DNA of 6,095 nucleotides from positions 1 through 6,095 of the forward strand of contig CALPSU020000163.1 of NCBI GenBank assembly GCA_943326315.2, given 5' to 3'. The translations under genes were made by a program, and so were the position numbers. The DNA is from Chryseobacterium gleum. Lineage in GTDB: Bacteria > Bacteroidota > Bacteroidia > Flavobacteriales_D > Crocinitomicaceae. How positions within the stretch are numbered: position 1 is the stretch's first letter; every line of letters begins with the position of its first letter. Shown here piece by piece: positions 6,045 through 6,095 of the stretch. A model generated the notes under the pieces. It saw nothing but the letters and a program-made list of their open reading frames with translations. It made no database searches and was not told the origin of the DNA.

Positions 6045-6095
6045 TTATTCTTCAGTTAATTTTTTCCAGCTTTCAATACTTATGATAACTAAATC
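6045..6095 (-). CDS. Possible C-terminal fragment of a gene entering from the right edge
   Basis: On the minus strand the frame is open from the window edge to TAA at 6047-6045, giving 16 residues: DLVIISIESWKKLTEE. The mix (hydrophobic beta-like run, then an amphipathic SWKKLTEE) looks protein-like, and the orientation agrees with all genes to its left. Sixteen codons are too few to identify a family, and chance is not excluded. The next 123 bases, up to the membrane protein start, contain no other convincing gene. Confidence 0.35.
   Translation of the reverse strand, partial: DLVIISIESWKKLTEE

Overview
The window comes from an AT-rich member of the Bacteroidota, most likely a Flavobacterium or close relative. 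Three things point there. The protein at the left edge ends in a type IX secretion (T9SS) sorting domain, a system confined to this phylum. Most start codons lack a Shine-Dalgarno sequence. Two promoters carry the Bacteroidota -7 box TAnnTTTG. The species call is an inference from style; no marker gene is present.

Layout. Positions 1-1186 (+) hold the last 394 codons of a secreted, cysteine-bearing, Ig-like repeat protein with a T9SS C-terminal domain, closed by a strong terminator (1202-1237). A convergent intergenic stretch follows, with an unassigned stem-loop (1363-1396) and a 34-residue lysine-rich small ORF on the minus strand (1440-1544). Everything further right is also on the minus strand. 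Read in the direction of transcription: a possible C-terminal gene fragment at the right edge (6045-6095); a 177-residue protein of unknown function with two membrane segments (5388-5921); a class I PLP-dependent aminotransferase (4089-5315) with its own promoter and terminator; then a two-gene sulfur operon, a TauE/SafE-family permease (3056-3859) followed 9 bp later by a persulfide dioxygenase-rhodanese fusion (1634-3046). Between the aminotransferase terminator and the sulfur-operon promoter lies a GC-rich, almost perfect 36-bp palindrome (3992-4027) resembling a REP-type element.

How the genes work together. The dioxygenase-rhodanese and the permease make a coherent sulfide/persulfide detoxification unit. 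The fusion enzyme would oxidise low-molecular-weight persulfides to sulfite or thiosulfate, and the TauE-like permease would export the sulfur oxyanion. The domain order (MBL dioxygenase, rhodanese lacking its cysteine, active rhodanese) matches what is known for CstB of the Staphylococcus aureus cst operon. No sulfide:quinone oxidoreductase or recognisable regulator gene lies in this window. The aminotransferase, the membrane protein and the secreted protein show no visible functional link to this unit.

No rRNA, tRNA, CRISPR array, transposase or riboswitch was recognised. I found no clearly unprecedented system. The items most worth a second look are the REP-like palindrome, the small lysine-rich ORF and the sulfur operon with its dyad-bearing promoter.
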